Below, in pieces: positions 44,305 through 52,803 of a stretch of DNA of 64,000 nucleotides. Every line of letters begins with the position of its first letter. Position 1 is the stretch's first letter. The position numbers and the translations under genes are program-made. The notes under the pieces are model-generated. The model ran no database searches. It saw nothing but the letters and a program-made list of their open reading frames with translations, and was not told where the DNA came from. Origin of the DNA: Romboutsia_C sp015668195 (GTDB lineage Bacteria; Bacillota; Clostridia; Peptostreptococcales; Peptostreptococcaceae); NCBI RefSeq assembly GCF_015668195.1, contig NZ_JADPFC010000001.1, forward strand, positions 310,001 to 374,000, given 5' to 3'.

Positions 44305-45894
44305 TTACATATTATTGTAGAATTTATAAAAACCTAAGTCACTAATTTTAGTAGGATTTATATCCTTTCTAAAGGCATTTATAAACCACATAACATCATT
44401 TTTTCTTATAGCTTTAAATAATATTAAAAATATAAAATAAAATAAAATAACTAGCAATACTTGTGGTATAATTAGTGTCTTTATATTTGTAACATCAAAA
44501 ATATATTTTACTATAGTAGCAGATAAAGTAACGGATATGGCTGGTTTTAAAATCCAATCACCTATAAGAAAATCAAGTTTTGTAACTTTTAATAGTTTAT
44601 TTATGCTTAAAGTTGCATTTAGTAAAGTACCAACAAATAATACCAATATAAAACCTTCAATACCCCTTTTAGGAATTACAAAAAATATTAATGCAATTCT
44701 AACACTCATATCTATAAGATTATATTTTAGTGTACTAACTTGTTGGTCAAGAGCATTCAAACTACCATCAACAACTCTGTCAAGATACATAAAAGGTATT
44801 AAAGGGGCAAGTATTCTCATCATATCTCCCACTTTGGAACTATTATATATAGTGATTCCCATTTCTTTAGAGTATATAATAAAAAGTCCTGATGCAAACA
44901 CTGCTATCATGAGTGTAAATTTAAAAACTCTAGATATTATACTATTTACTCGATTAGTTTGATTAAGTGCTTTAGCCTCAGATATTTCAGGTATTATTAG
45001 TGTAGAAAATGAAGCTAAAAATATAGATGGAAAGCAGAGAATAGGAAGTACCATACCCTTAATCATACCAAATATAGATAAAGAAGCAGAAGTAGTAGAA
45101 CCAAACTGTCTAAGAGCATTTGGTATTAAAATATCTTCTAAAGTCCTAAGGCCTGTTTGTATATAAGCGCTACAAGCAATAGGAAAAGCTATTTTAGAAA
45201 TAGTCAATAAACTACAATTAGAACTAGTACTATTAATACGCCTAAATCCAGATTTTTTTTCAAATAAATATAGAAGGTAAGAATAAATAGCTGCTATTAT
45301 ATTAGCTACAGTCATAGCTATAGCCACTAAAGTACAAGTATAATCAAGACCTTTAGGTAAATATAAACCTAAAAAAGCTACTATTATTATCATTGATGAA
45401 GATACTTCAAGAATATCTGAAGTTATGCTTTTTACAATTTTTCTCATACCATAGAAATACCCATGAAGACAAGAACAAACACCGATAAAAGGCAAGCTTA
45501 AAGCTAATATTTTAAGAGGGAATATAGTTCTTTCATCTCCAACGAATTTTATAGCTATAAACTCTGAACTATTATAGATTACAAATGTAGTTAAAAAACT
45601 AAAGAAAAGACTATATATAAAGGCTCTATTCATAATTTTTTTTATATTAGCTCTGTTATTTTTTCCAAGTTCTTCAGCTATAAGTCTAGTGGTAGTTACT
45701 CTAATACCAGATATGGCGAAAGTAGAAGTCATTATATGAATACTCATTATAATCTGATACAGCCCCATACCTTCAGCGCCAATTTTATTAGAAATATACA
45801 CTCGAAATCCAGTATTTATAAATCCTAGTGTAACGGTGGTAAGCGTTAAAATAAACGCATTTATTAAAAGCTTTCTTCTTTTAACTATGTTCAT
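44305..45894 (-). CDS. spoVB: SpoVB-like polysaccharide/lipid flippase (MATE/MOP superfamily)
   Basis: This 529-residue protein has about fourteen membrane helices of the MOP superfamily. It resembles Bacillus SpoVB and related flippases: TLGFINTGFRVYISNKIGAE, an internal PFIGVCSCLHGYFYGMRK, and a repeat-half LPILCFPSIFLASFSTLIIP. SpoVB/MurJ-type proteins move lipid-linked cell wall or spore cortex precursors across the membrane. The exact role cannot be separated from other exporters by sequence alone. The ribosome site GAGGAG precedes ATG 45894. It is a single gene. Confidence 0.82.
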   Translation of the reverse strand: MNIVKRRKLLINAFILTLTTVTLGFINTGFRVYISNKIGAEGMGLYQIIMSIHIMTSTFAISGIRVTTTRLIAEELGKNNRANIKKIMNRAFIYSLFFSFLTTFVIYNSSEFIAIKFVGDERTIFPLKILALSLPFIGVCSCLHGYFYGMRKIVKSITSDILEVSSSMIIIVAFLGLYLPKGLDYTCTLVAIAMTVANIIAAIYSYLLYLFEKKSGFRRINSTSSNCSLLTISKIAFPIACSAYIQTGLRTLEDILIPNALRQFGSTTSASLSIFGMIKGMVLPILCFPSIFLASFSTLIIPEISEAKALNQTNRVNSIISRVFKFTLMIAVFASGLFIIYSKEMGITIYNSSKVGDMMRILAPLIPFMYLDRVVDGSLNALDQQVSTLKYNLIDMSVRIALIFFVIPKRGIEGFILVLFVGTLLNATLSINKLLKVTKLDFLIGDWILKPAISVTLSATIVKYIFDVTNIKTLIIPQVLLVILFYFIFLILFKAIRKNDVMWFINAFRKDINPTKISDLGFYKFYNNM

Positions 45895-46059
45895 AAAATT
45901 TATCTCCTCATTAAGTTAATATATAGTCTATAAAAATAATTATATTAATATAGACATGTATATATATATGAAAAATTAATAGTAAATATTATCTATTAAT
46001 AAAATTAAAAAAAAAGCAAAAATTAATAGTAAATATAAAAGATGATAAGGAGAAGAGAT

Positions 46060-47019
46060 ATGAGAATAAGGCTAGGATATGTTGCTATAGCACTTAATTT
46101 ACCCAAAGTAACTTCATCAAGTACTCTTACATTTAAAAGATATTCTAGTATGAATAGTGATGAAGAAAGATTGAATAAACTAAAACAAGTAACATATTCA
46201 AATATAATGGATTTAGAGAAAATATTAAAATATAATATAAAAAATAATATACACTTTTATAGAATAACTTCAAATCTTATACCATTAGCAACTCACCCAG
46301 AAGTTATGTGGAATTATAGAAAGTATTTTAGAAAAGATTTTGAATATATAGGTAAAATCATAAATGATAATAATTTAAGAATTGATATTCACCCAGATCA
46401 ATTTAATGTAATAAATACTGATAGAGAAAGTGTATTTTTAAATACATCTAAGACTTTAACTATGCAAGCTAATTTTTTAGAAGATATAAATTGTAATGAT
46501 GCTAAGATGGTTATTCATATTGGTGGGGCAAAGGGAGGAAAAGAAAAAGCTATAAAAAGATTTATAGAAAATTTTAAAAAGCTTCCTGATATAGTTAAAA
46601 ATAAGTTAATCTTAGAAAATGACGATAAAATATTTACTGCAAAAGATGTTTTATATATATGTAAAATATTGAATTTACCTATGGTTTTAGACATACATCA
46701 TCATAATTGTAACAATAATGGTGAAAATATAGATAGATTGTTAAATGATATATTTAATACGTGGAAAAATGAGAAACTGCAACCTAAGATACATTTTTCT
46801 ACGCCTAGGGAATTTGAAAATGATAGAAGACATTCTGATTATATAGATGCTAAAGCGTTCTTAAAGTTTATATATTTAATAAAAGATAATGTAAATAAGG
46901 ACGTTGATATAATGATAGAGGCTAAGAAAAAAGATTTAGCACTACAAAGGTTAGTAAGTGACATAAAAGATCTAGACAAGTTTATCGTATTTGAAGATGA
47001 GAGTACCATTATATTATAA
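46060..47019 (+). CDS. uvsE: UV damage endonuclease
   Basis: This 319-residue TIM-barrel phosphodiesterase nicks DNA 5' of UV photoproducts. The start is ATG 46060, following AAGGAGAAG. The longer frame from 46042 covers that site. Family motifs are RLGYVAIALNLP at the N-terminus, FYRITSNLIP, IDIHPDQFNVI, MVIHIGGAKGGKEKA, LENDDK (metal Glu) and VLDIHHHNCN, with a C-terminal IMIEAKKKD. Metal-binding His and Glu residues are conserved in these. In spore formers UvsE is a backup to photolyase and spore photoproduct repair. It is monocistronic. Confidence 0.93.
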   Translation: MRIRLGYVAIALNLPKVTSSSTLTFKRYSSMNSDEERLNKLKQVTYSNIMDLEKILKYNIKNNIHFYRITSNLIPLATHPEVMWNYRKYFRKDFEYIGKIINDNNLRIDIHPDQFNVINTDRESVFLNTSKTLTMQANFLEDINCNDAKMVIHIGGAKGGKEKAIKRFIENFKKLPDIVKNKLILENDDKIFTAKDVLYICKILNLPMVLDIHHHNCNNNGENIDRLLNDIFNTWKNEKLQPKIHFSTPREFENDRRHSDYIDAKAFLKFIYLIKDNVNKDVDIMIEAKKKDLALQRLVSDIKDLDKFIVFEDESTIIL

Positions 47020-47081
47020 GGGAAGATTATTTTTTTGATATAAAATAGTGTTTTAAATGTAGAACAATTACTATTATATAA

Positions 47082-47118
47082 AAAGACATCTTAAAATTTA
47101 AGATGTCTTTTTATATAA
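47082..47118. terminator. Bidirectional terminator
   Basis: The stem AAAAAGACATCTTAAA / TTTAAGATGTCTTTTT lies between convergent uvsE and the TetR-type gene. Confidence 0.9.
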
Positions 47119-47659
47119 AACGGCTAACTAAAAAGTTAGCTATAGATTCATATGGTATTTTTTCTGTTTTTAATAAACCTTGTACAACTAAACCGTCTAT
47201 TATAGATACCAATAAAAAAGAAAGAGCTTCTGCATCTTTTTTATTGGTTTTTATAAGCTCTGATTTAATTGTATTTCTCCACTCAATATATTTAAGTTTT
47301 ATTTCTTCTCTCAAATCATCATTACTAGTTATAGCTTCACAAAGTATATACATGTGAATTCTGCCTCTTCCTTCAATAGTTGATATTTTATCCATTATAA
47401 GATTTATCATTTGCTCGTTAGAAGCATCAGAATCTATATTACATACGCAATCAAGAGCAGCATTTGTAATAGCCATTAAATGCATGTTGGCTATATCTGA
47501 TATTAAATCATCCTTAGAAGAATAATGATAATACAAAGTTCCTTTACTTATATCAACAGCTTTTGCTATATCTGCTAAACTTGTATTTTTAATACCATTT
47601 TTTATCATCAAATCTGTTGCAGCAAGCAAAATATTTTCTTTCATATTATTTGGTTTCAT
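47111..47659 (-). CDS. TetR-family transcriptional repressor
   Basis: This 182-residue regulator has an N-terminal helix-turn-helix (LLAATDLMIKNG, TSLADIAKAVDISKGTLYYH) and a helical ligand-binding C-terminal domain (about 60-182). Family members repress efflux, lipid or detoxification genes until a small molecule binds. It is divergently oriented from a DegV gene whose promoter carries a large palindrome, the likely operator (47801-47840). Its own promoter is close to consensus. The ligand is unknown. A fatty acid is plausible given the DegV neighbour. Confidence 0.9.
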   Translation of the reverse strand: MKPNNMKENILLAATDLMIKNGIKNTSLADIAKAVDISKGTLYYHYSSKDDLISDIANMHLMAITNAALDCVCNIDSDASNEQMINLIMDKISTIEGRGRIHMYILCEAITSNDDLREEIKLKYIEWRNTIKSELIKTNKKDAEALSFLLVSIIDGLVVQGLLKTEKIPYESIANFLVSRFI

Positions 47660-47697
47660 ATGGTATCCCTTTCAAATACTACTATTATAACAAGTAA

Positions 47698-47726
47698 ATT
47701 ATAATATCATAAAATTTTATTGTCAA
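47698..47726 (-). promoter_or_regulatory. Sigma-A promoter of the TetR gene
   Basis: On the minus strand, TTGACA (47726-47721), a 17-base spacer and TATAAT (47703-47698) give a perfect consensus match, 39 bases before the start codon. Confidence 0.88.
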
Positions 47727-47770
47727 TAAATCATACAATTGAGAAGATCTTAATAATGTATTTTTAACTA

Positions 47771-47799
47771 TTGACTTTTATATACAGTAAATATACAAT
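47771..47799 (+). promoter_or_regulatory. Sigma-A promoter of the DegV gene
   Basis: TTGACT (47771-47776), a 17-base spacer and TACAAT (47794-47799) are followed directly by a large inverted repeat that would cover the transcription start. Confidence 0.85.
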
Positions 47800-47800
47800 G

Positions 47801-47840
47801 AAAATATAAATCAGTCAACCGACCGACTGATTTATATTTT
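47801..47840. promoter_or_regulatory. Operator-like palindrome at the DegV transcription start
   Basis: Perfect 16-base arms (AAAATATAAATCAGTC and its complement) surround an 8-base AACCGACC centre. The inner part, CAGTC-aaccgacc-GACTG, resembles TetR-type operators. It lies 1 base after the -10 element, so bound repressor would block initiation. It has only a weak T tract after it, which makes a terminator less likely. Confidence 0.65.
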
Positions 47841-47884
47841 TAGTATTATGTTAAATTTAAAAATAATAAAGTGAGGAAAGATCT

Positions 47885-48721
47885 ATGAAAAGGGTAAAAA
47901 TAATTACAGATAGCTCATGTGATTTAAATAAAGATATCATAGAAAAATACGATATAAGTATAGTAAAACTTAATGTTTCTTTTGGCGAAGATATTTATGA
48001 AGATGGAGATATAGAAAAAAGCGAATTTTATAAAATGATGGATAACTCCAAAGATCTTCCAAAAACTTCTTGTCCATCACCTGAAAAATTTGCAAAACAT
48101 TATGACTGCAAGGAAGATGAAATATTAGTACTTACATTAACATCTAAATTATCAGCTACATACTCAACAGCAGTTCTTGCTAAAAATATGTTTTTAGAAG
48201 AAAACAACAAAAAAATTGAAATAATAGATACATTAAATGGCTCAATTGGTCAAGGATTGTTAGTTGTTAGAGCATGTGAATTGGCAGAGGAAGGGAAATC
48301 CATTGAGGAAATAGTTAGTGAAATTGAAAAATTAAAAAATGAAGTTATATTCTTTGGAGCACTAGATACTCTAGAAAATGCTATAAAGGGAGGAAGAGTA
48401 AATCCTTTAGCTGGAAAAATAATAAATGCGCTTAATTTTAAGATTATAATACAAGTAATAGATGGTGTAGTTAAACCAGTAGATAAAGCAAGAGGAGATA
48501 ATAATTGTATAAAAAAAGTAATAGATAGTGTAAGTAAATATATAAATGATGGTGATAAAAAATCATTATCAATAGCACATTCAAATTGTATAGAAAAAGC
48601 AGAAAAAATAAAAGAGATAATGAAAGATAGATATGATTTTAAAAATATAACTATAAGTGAAGTTGGTTCAGTTATGGGAACATATACTTCAAAAGGTGCA
48701 ATACTTATAAGTATATTGTAG
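47885..48721 (+). CDS. DegV-family fatty-acid-binding protein
   Basis: This is a 278-residue two-domain DegV protein. Members bind a fatty acid in a deep tunnel and, as FakB, present it to the FakA kinase for phosphorylation. The N-terminus has IITDSSCDLN, followed by KTSCPSPEKF, LTSKLSATYSTAV, LNGSIGQGLLVVRACELA and FGALDTLENAIKGGRVN, all family landmarks, with Ser/Thr and Arg residues for carboxylate binding. It is preceded by GTGAGGAAAG at ATG 47885. FakA is not adjacent. Control by the neighbouring TetR repressor is inferred from the promoter palindrome. Confidence 0.92.
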   Translation: MKRVKIITDSSCDLNKDIIEKYDISIVKLNVSFGEDIYEDGDIEKSEFYKMMDNSKDLPKTSCPSPEKFAKHYDCKEDEILVLTLTSKLSATYSTAVLAKNMFLEENNKKIEIIDTLNGSIGQGLLVVRACELAEEGKSIEEIVSEIEKLKNEVIFFGALDTLENAIKGGRVNPLAGKIINALNFKIIIQVIDGVVKPVDKARGDNNCIKKVIDSVSKYINDGDKKSLSIAHSNCIEKAEKIKEIMKDRYDFKNITISEVGSVMGTYTSKGAILISIL

Positions 48722-48743
48722 TAGCTCAAAATATAAATAGATT

Positions 48744-48778
48744 AAAGAACTTGCTCATATGAGTAAGTTCTTTTTTGT
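48744..48778 (+). terminator. Terminator after the DegV gene
   Basis: The stem AAAGAACTTGCTCAT / ATGAGTAAGTTCTTT, with one wobble, is followed by a T tract. Confidence 0.9.
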
Positions 48779-48825
48779 TTTATATTTCTATAAAATTGTA
48801 AAAATACTATTTTTAGGGGGAGCAT

Positions 48826-49470
48826 ATGGAAACTTTAGATATTAAGATAAATAAAATGAAGCAATATATAAATACTAAAGACATAAGTGCTATAAATAAA
48901 CTAAAACTTAGTGTTATTAAAGAGAATAATAAATACAATTTAAATGAAGAAGATTTTAAATATATTGATGAGTATAATTACTATGTTAAGTTTTTAAAAA
49001 ATTTAAAAAAGTATATAAGAGTAAATAATAAAAAAAATATAATAATTAAAGTGTATAAAGATAATTTAGATAGACTAATGTATATTATTATTAGCATAGA
49101 TATAGATACTATATCTGTAGGAATACCTGTAGATATACAAACATTAAGTGGTAGTAAAAACAAGGCATATATGGAATGCATATACTATCAATACAAAGAA
49201 AGATCTAGTTTATACATAAATAATTTTAGAGCTATTAAATCAAAAAACGGATATGGAGGAAAAATACTTATTAACTTAAAAGATATAATTAGAGATATTA
49301 ATAATAAACTTAAAGATAATAATCTAAAGGAGATAAAAATTATAGAAGGTCTATTAGTAGCAGATGAGAACATTATAAGTGAAAAAGATTTAAGAAATTT
49401 ATATAAAAAATATGGATTTATTATAGATGATCAAAATAATATATCTATTAACTTAGAGAAAGTTGTTTAA
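48826..49470 (+). CDS. Uncharacterised 214-residue protein
   Basis: No family was recognised with confidence. The N-terminal 75 residues are lysine-rich and helical. The middle (about 65-125) alternates hydrophobic strands (KNIIIKVYKDNLDRLMYIII, TISVGIPVDIQ). The rest has FRAIKSKNGYGGKILINL, a charged helix and EGLLVADENIISEKDLRNLY before a KKYGF element. The GYGGKIL and LYKKYGF pieces recall GNAT acetyltransferases, but the acetyl-CoA loop is not clear. AGGGGGAG precedes ATG 48826. It is followed 68 bases later by the RelA/SpoT gene in the same direction. Confidence 0.6.
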   Translation: METLDIKINKMKQYINTKDISAINKLKLSVIKENNKYNLNEEDFKYIDEYNYYVKFLKNLKKYIRVNNKKNIIIKVYKDNLDRLMYIIISIDIDTISVGIPVDIQTLSGSKNKAYMECIYYQYKERSSLYINNFRAIKSKNGYGGKILINLKDIIRDINNKLKDNNLKEIKIIEGLLVADENIISEKDLRNLYKKYGFIIDDQNNISINLEKVV

Positions 49471-49538
49471 AGATTGCTTACAAATAAAGGTTTTGATAAG
49501 TTATAATATTATTTATACAAACTTAAGTGGAGGTTGAA

Positions 49539-50393
49539 ATGATTAATAAAACAGACTTTTTAAATAGTTACAATATAAGTGAAGATTTTTTAATCGAAAA
49601 TAATATAAGTTGGAATGATTTAGTAGATATATATGAAGACTTTAAAAACTATAGAAAAAGTTATGAAACACAAGCTGAGCTAATAGCAAATATATTAAGG
49701 GCACATAAAAAAGTGCACTCAGTTAAAACTAGAGTTAAAGATGAAGAGCACTTATTAGAAAAAGTAATAAGAAAGACACCAGACAGAAGAAAAAAGTATG
49801 GAGAAGACTTTAATTTTACTGTAACAAATTATAAACAAGAAATAACAGATTTATTAGGAATAAGAGTTATACATATATTTAAGGAAGACTGGAAAGAAAT
49901 ACATGATTTTATAAGCCTTATGTGGCGTGTTAATGAAATAGTAGCAAATGTTAGAGAAGGTGATAATACTAAGCAATTTGAAGAATTGGGTATAGAAGTG
50001 TGTTCAAGAATATCAGGGTATAGATCAGTACATTATCTTATAGAATCTTATCCTACGACACAAAAGGTTATATCTGAAATACAAGTTAGAACTATATTTG
50101 AAGAAGGATATGGAGAAATAGATCATCAACTTAGATATTCATTAAGCGAAATACCAGAATTATTAGAACAAAATTTAATGTTATTAAATAGGATAGCAGG
50201 AAGTTCTGATGAAATGGCATCTCTTATAAATATGTTAAGTAAAAGTTTCGATGAAATTAACATTAGAAAATATAGTCTAAATATAAAAAAAGAGAAAATT
50301 TTAGCACTAAAAAAGAAAATAGAAATTAATAAAGAAATGAGTGATACTAGAAAATTAGAGCTTATAAGAGATATAGATGAAATTTTAATGTAA
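49539..50393 (+). CDS. RelA/SpoT-domain (p)ppGpp synthetase
   Basis: This 284-residue protein is mostly a nucleotidyltransferase domain of the RelA/SpoT type, which transfers pyrophosphate from ATP to GTP or GDP. Core elements are HSVKTRVKDEEHLLEK, ITDLLGIRVIHIF (the synthetase strand with acidic context), SRISGYRSVHYLIE and SEIQVRTIFEEGYGEIDHQL. There is no HD hydrolase, TGS or ACT domain, so it is a small alarmone synthetase-like protein, longer than RelP/RelQ because of an N-terminal helix and a C-terminal helical tail. The start is ATG 49539, six bases after GGAGG. A GTG at 49527 is part of that site. Confidence 0.88.
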   Translation: MINKTDFLNSYNISEDFLIENNISWNDLVDIYEDFKNYRKSYETQAELIANILRAHKKVHSVKTRVKDEEHLLEKVIRKTPDRRKKYGEDFNFTVTNYKQEITDLLGIRVIHIFKEDWKEIHDFISLMWRVNEIVANVREGDNTKQFEELGIEVCSRISGYRSVHYLIESYPTTQKVISEIQVRTIFEEGYGEIDHQLRYSLSEIPELLEQNLMLLNRIAGSSDEMASLINMLSKSFDEINIRKYSLNIKKEKILALKKKIEINKEMSDTRKLELIRDIDEILM

Positions 50394-50395
50394 TA

Positions 50396-50432
50396 AAAAG
50401 ATACAAGTTTTAACTTGTATCTTCTTATTTAA
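50396..50432. terminator. Bidirectional terminator
   Basis: The stem AAGATACAAGTT / AACTTGTATCTT, with A/T tracts, lies between the synthetase and the convergent sensor kinase. Confidence 0.85.
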
Positions 50433-52371
50433 ATATGTCAGATAGTTCAATGCTAGCACTATTTAAGTTAGAAGGTATTTCTAAATCATCACCAGTAGTT
50501 AATGTAGAGTTTATAGGTAAGGTTATTATAAAAGAGGATCCTTCACCTAATTTAGAGTTAACATTTATAGTACCTTGGTGAAGTTTAACAAATGATTTAA
50601 CAATAGAAAGACCTATTCCACTTCCCTCATTTTGTCGTGTAAATACACTATCTATTTGAGTAAACTTTTCAAATATCTTATTTAAGTTAGCTTCATCTAT
50701 ACCAACACCATTATCTTGAACTATAAAATTAAAATTATTTTTATCTGCAATTATTGTTGCAAATATATCTTCTCCTTCACTTGAAAATTTAATAGCATTT
50801 GAAAGAAGATTTAGTACTATCCTTTCAATCTTTTCAGGATCAACACACATGTTAAGTTCTTCTACATTAGTATCAAATATTATATTTAGTTTTTTAGATT
50901 TAGCATAAGGAATTACAGATAAAGCAGTATTTTCTATAAATGATATTATATCGATATTTTTAAGTTTTAGGTTATAAAACCCACAGTCAAACTTAGCTAC
51001 ATCTATAACATTATTTATAAGTCTAATGAGTCTATTTGAGTTTTGAGAAATAATATTTAGGTTACTAAGTATTTTATCATCATTATGTAAAGTTTCTTTA
51101 GACAATAAGATACTTAAAAGTTGATTAGCTGACGAAATAACAGTAACTGGTGTCCTAAGTTCATGACTTATATTAGCTATAAAATTACTTTTTGCAATAT
51201 TAGCATCTTCAGCAATCTTTTTAGATTTATTTAATTCTTCTTTGTGTTTTAAAGTTTTGTGGGTATGTATAAGTAAAGCAATTATTATACATACTAGTCC
51301 AATTAAAGTAAAGGTAACAGGAAAAATAAGTTCCTTATGCTTTTCAAAAAATGGAATAGGTTTATTTATTATTATTGAGTTTTTTGGAAGCTTATTTTTT
51401 TGTATATTATATTTAACTAGATTATCATAATTAAAATACCATACGTTAGCATCTTCACTAGTTATAAGTTGTTTTTTATTTATTTTATCATCTAATATAG
51501 ATTTAAGTAATTTACTTGCAATAGTAGATTGTTCATAATGACTTACTACTTTTCCACCAACCATATTATCATTAATATTATAGTTTAAGGTTGTAAATAT
51601 AGGTGCATCTATATACTTAGAAATTGTTTTAATTGATTCATATATATATAAGTCTTTAGGCGAGTTAATTATATATGGATGCAAATACAAGACAACATCT
51701 TTATTTTTATCTATATTAGATAGTCTAGATAAAAAGGATTCATCAATTTTATCAGGTATTACAATATTTTTATAATTAAAATTTTTGTATTTAGATTTAA
51801 AGTTATAAAATTCATCAATCTCTTTTTTATACTTACTTTCATCACCACTTATTAAGATTAAGTTTTTATTTTCATTAAATAAATTATGTATTAGATTTAA
51901 ATTTTCTGATATAGATGGCTTTTCTATAACACCACCATTTATATTACTCTCCATTGCCCTTTTTATATTATCTTCATCTGAAATACCAAGAAATACAACA
52001 GCGGTATTTTTAAATAAGTCTAAATTATTTAGTGCAAAATCTAAAGCAGCATCGTCCCCAAGAATAATTCCATCATATTTTCTATAATTTTTAGTTTTAA
52101 ATTTTATTAAATTATAGAAATTTTTTTTAAATTCTTCATCATTAAATTTTTTTATATCCATATATTCTATTTGAACTTCATAGTTACTATCGACAGAATC
52201 ACAGATACCATTTAATTGGTCATCAAAGGTTATAAAACTTGGAGAGTAAGAACTGATGAATAATACATTTTTGGTTGAAATTGCATTTGTATTTATAGTA
52301 TTTAGACAAAATAAAACTATTAATGCAGGTACTATTAAGTACATAAAATTATTTTTAACTTTATTCAACAT
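50425..52371 (-). CDS. Orphan hybrid-type sensor histidine kinase with ABC-substrate-binding-like sensor
   Basis: This is a 648-residue kinase. A signal/membrane segment at residues 8-30 precedes an extracytoplasmic domain (about 35-340) that resembles ABC_sub_bind periplasmic proteins (VLFISSYSPSF, DGIILGDDAALDFAL, TAVVFLGISDEDNI, DAPIFTTLNYNI). A membrane helix lies at about 347-370. The transmitter has the phospho-acceptor His in NISHELRTPV, N box NLLSNAIKFS, G1 DNGVGIDE, F box FEKFTQID and G2 GSGIGLSIV. No receiver domain or adjacent response regulator exists. The sensor type suggests detection of a small solute. It may signal to Spo0A, as orphan kinases in this group do, but that is inference. 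Confidence 0.88.
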   Translation of the reverse strand: MLNKVKNNFMYLIVPALIVLFCLNTINTNAISTKNVLFISSYSPSFITFDDQLNGICDSVDSNYEVQIEYMDIKKFNDEEFKKNFYNLIKFKTKNYRKYDGIILGDDAALDFALNNLDLFKNTAVVFLGISDEDNIKRAMESNINGGVIEKPSISENLNLIHNLFNENKNLILISGDESKYKKEIDEFYNFKSKYKNFNYKNIVIPDKIDESFLSRLSNIDKNKDVVLYLHPYIINSPKDLYIYESIKTISKYIDAPIFTTLNYNINDNMVGGKVVSHYEQSTIASKLLKSILDDKINKKQLITSEDANVWYFNYDNLVKYNIQKNKLPKNSIIINKPIPFFEKHKELIFPVTFTLIGLVCIIIALLIHTHKTLKHKEELNKSKKIAEDANIAKSNFIANISHELRTPVTVISSANQLLSILLSKETLHNDDKILSNLNIISQNSNRLIRLINNVIDVAKFDCGFYNLKLKNIDIISFIENTALSVIPYAKSKKLNIIFDTNVEELNMCVDPEKIERIVLNLLSNAIKFSSEGEDIFATIIADKNNFNFIVQDNGVGIDEANLNKIFEKFTQIDSVFTRQNEGSGIGLSIVKSFVKLHQGTINVNSKLGEGSSFIITLPINSTLTTGDDLEIPSNLNSASIELSDIFK

Positions 52372-52803
52372 TTTTATACACCCTTTTGAAAAAAATTGTA
52401 ATTATATAGAAATTATAGCAGAAAGAAGTATAAATACCTACATCAAAAATAGAAAGATATTTTACAAAATATATATAAATAATTGGAATAATATAAAATT
52501 ATATATCTAATAAATATACTTGATAAAAAAGGGAAATAGGGTATAAAAGTTAAATTCTTAAAAGTATGCTGTAATTTTAAGAATGAGTTTGATACAAAAA
52601 TTTTTTACGCTTAAGGAAACTATGATACTTTAAAAACTGTGGATAACTATTGAAGTTAAGTAACACCGATTAGTTTGCAGAGCGTAAAAAAGACATTTTG
52701 AAGTGCTTCGCCGACACGTCGCTCAAGCAACGGACGAAGTCGTTGGCGACATGAGCGAAGCGAATTTTTTATATTATAAAATAGATATTTAGGTGGAGGG
52801 GCT
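52372..52803. other. Intergenic region with GC-rich hairpin repeat
   Basis: This is a 432-base region between divergent genes. The first 300 bases are AT-rich, without recognised genes. Bases 52682-52774 hold a GC-rich repeat (see below). The promoter of the sigma-54 activator must lie in or near it. The repeat sits only about 30 bases before its start codon. Confidence 0.6.
52682..52774. repeat. GC-rich dispersed hairpin repeat, full copy
   Basis: The stepped hairpin GCTTCGC (52705-52711), GTCGC (52718-52722) and CAACG (52728-52732) pairs with CGTTG (52741-52745), GCGAC (52746-52750) and GCGAAGC (52755-52761) around GACGAAGT. It is followed by GAATTTTTTAT. A shorter, mutated copy is at 8621-8690. 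The high GC content is foreign to the surroundings. Confidence 0.75.

Noticed and set aside
44305..45894. MATE drug exporter as the call for the 529-residue flippase
   Set aside because: Its length, about 14 helices and motifs fit the SpoVB/polysaccharide flippase branch better than the drug-exporting MATE branch seen at 6414.
47801..47840. Palindrome before the DegV gene as a rho-independent terminator
   Set aside because: It sits immediately after a consensus promoter, no gene precedes it in that direction, and the T tract is weak. An operator is the better reading.
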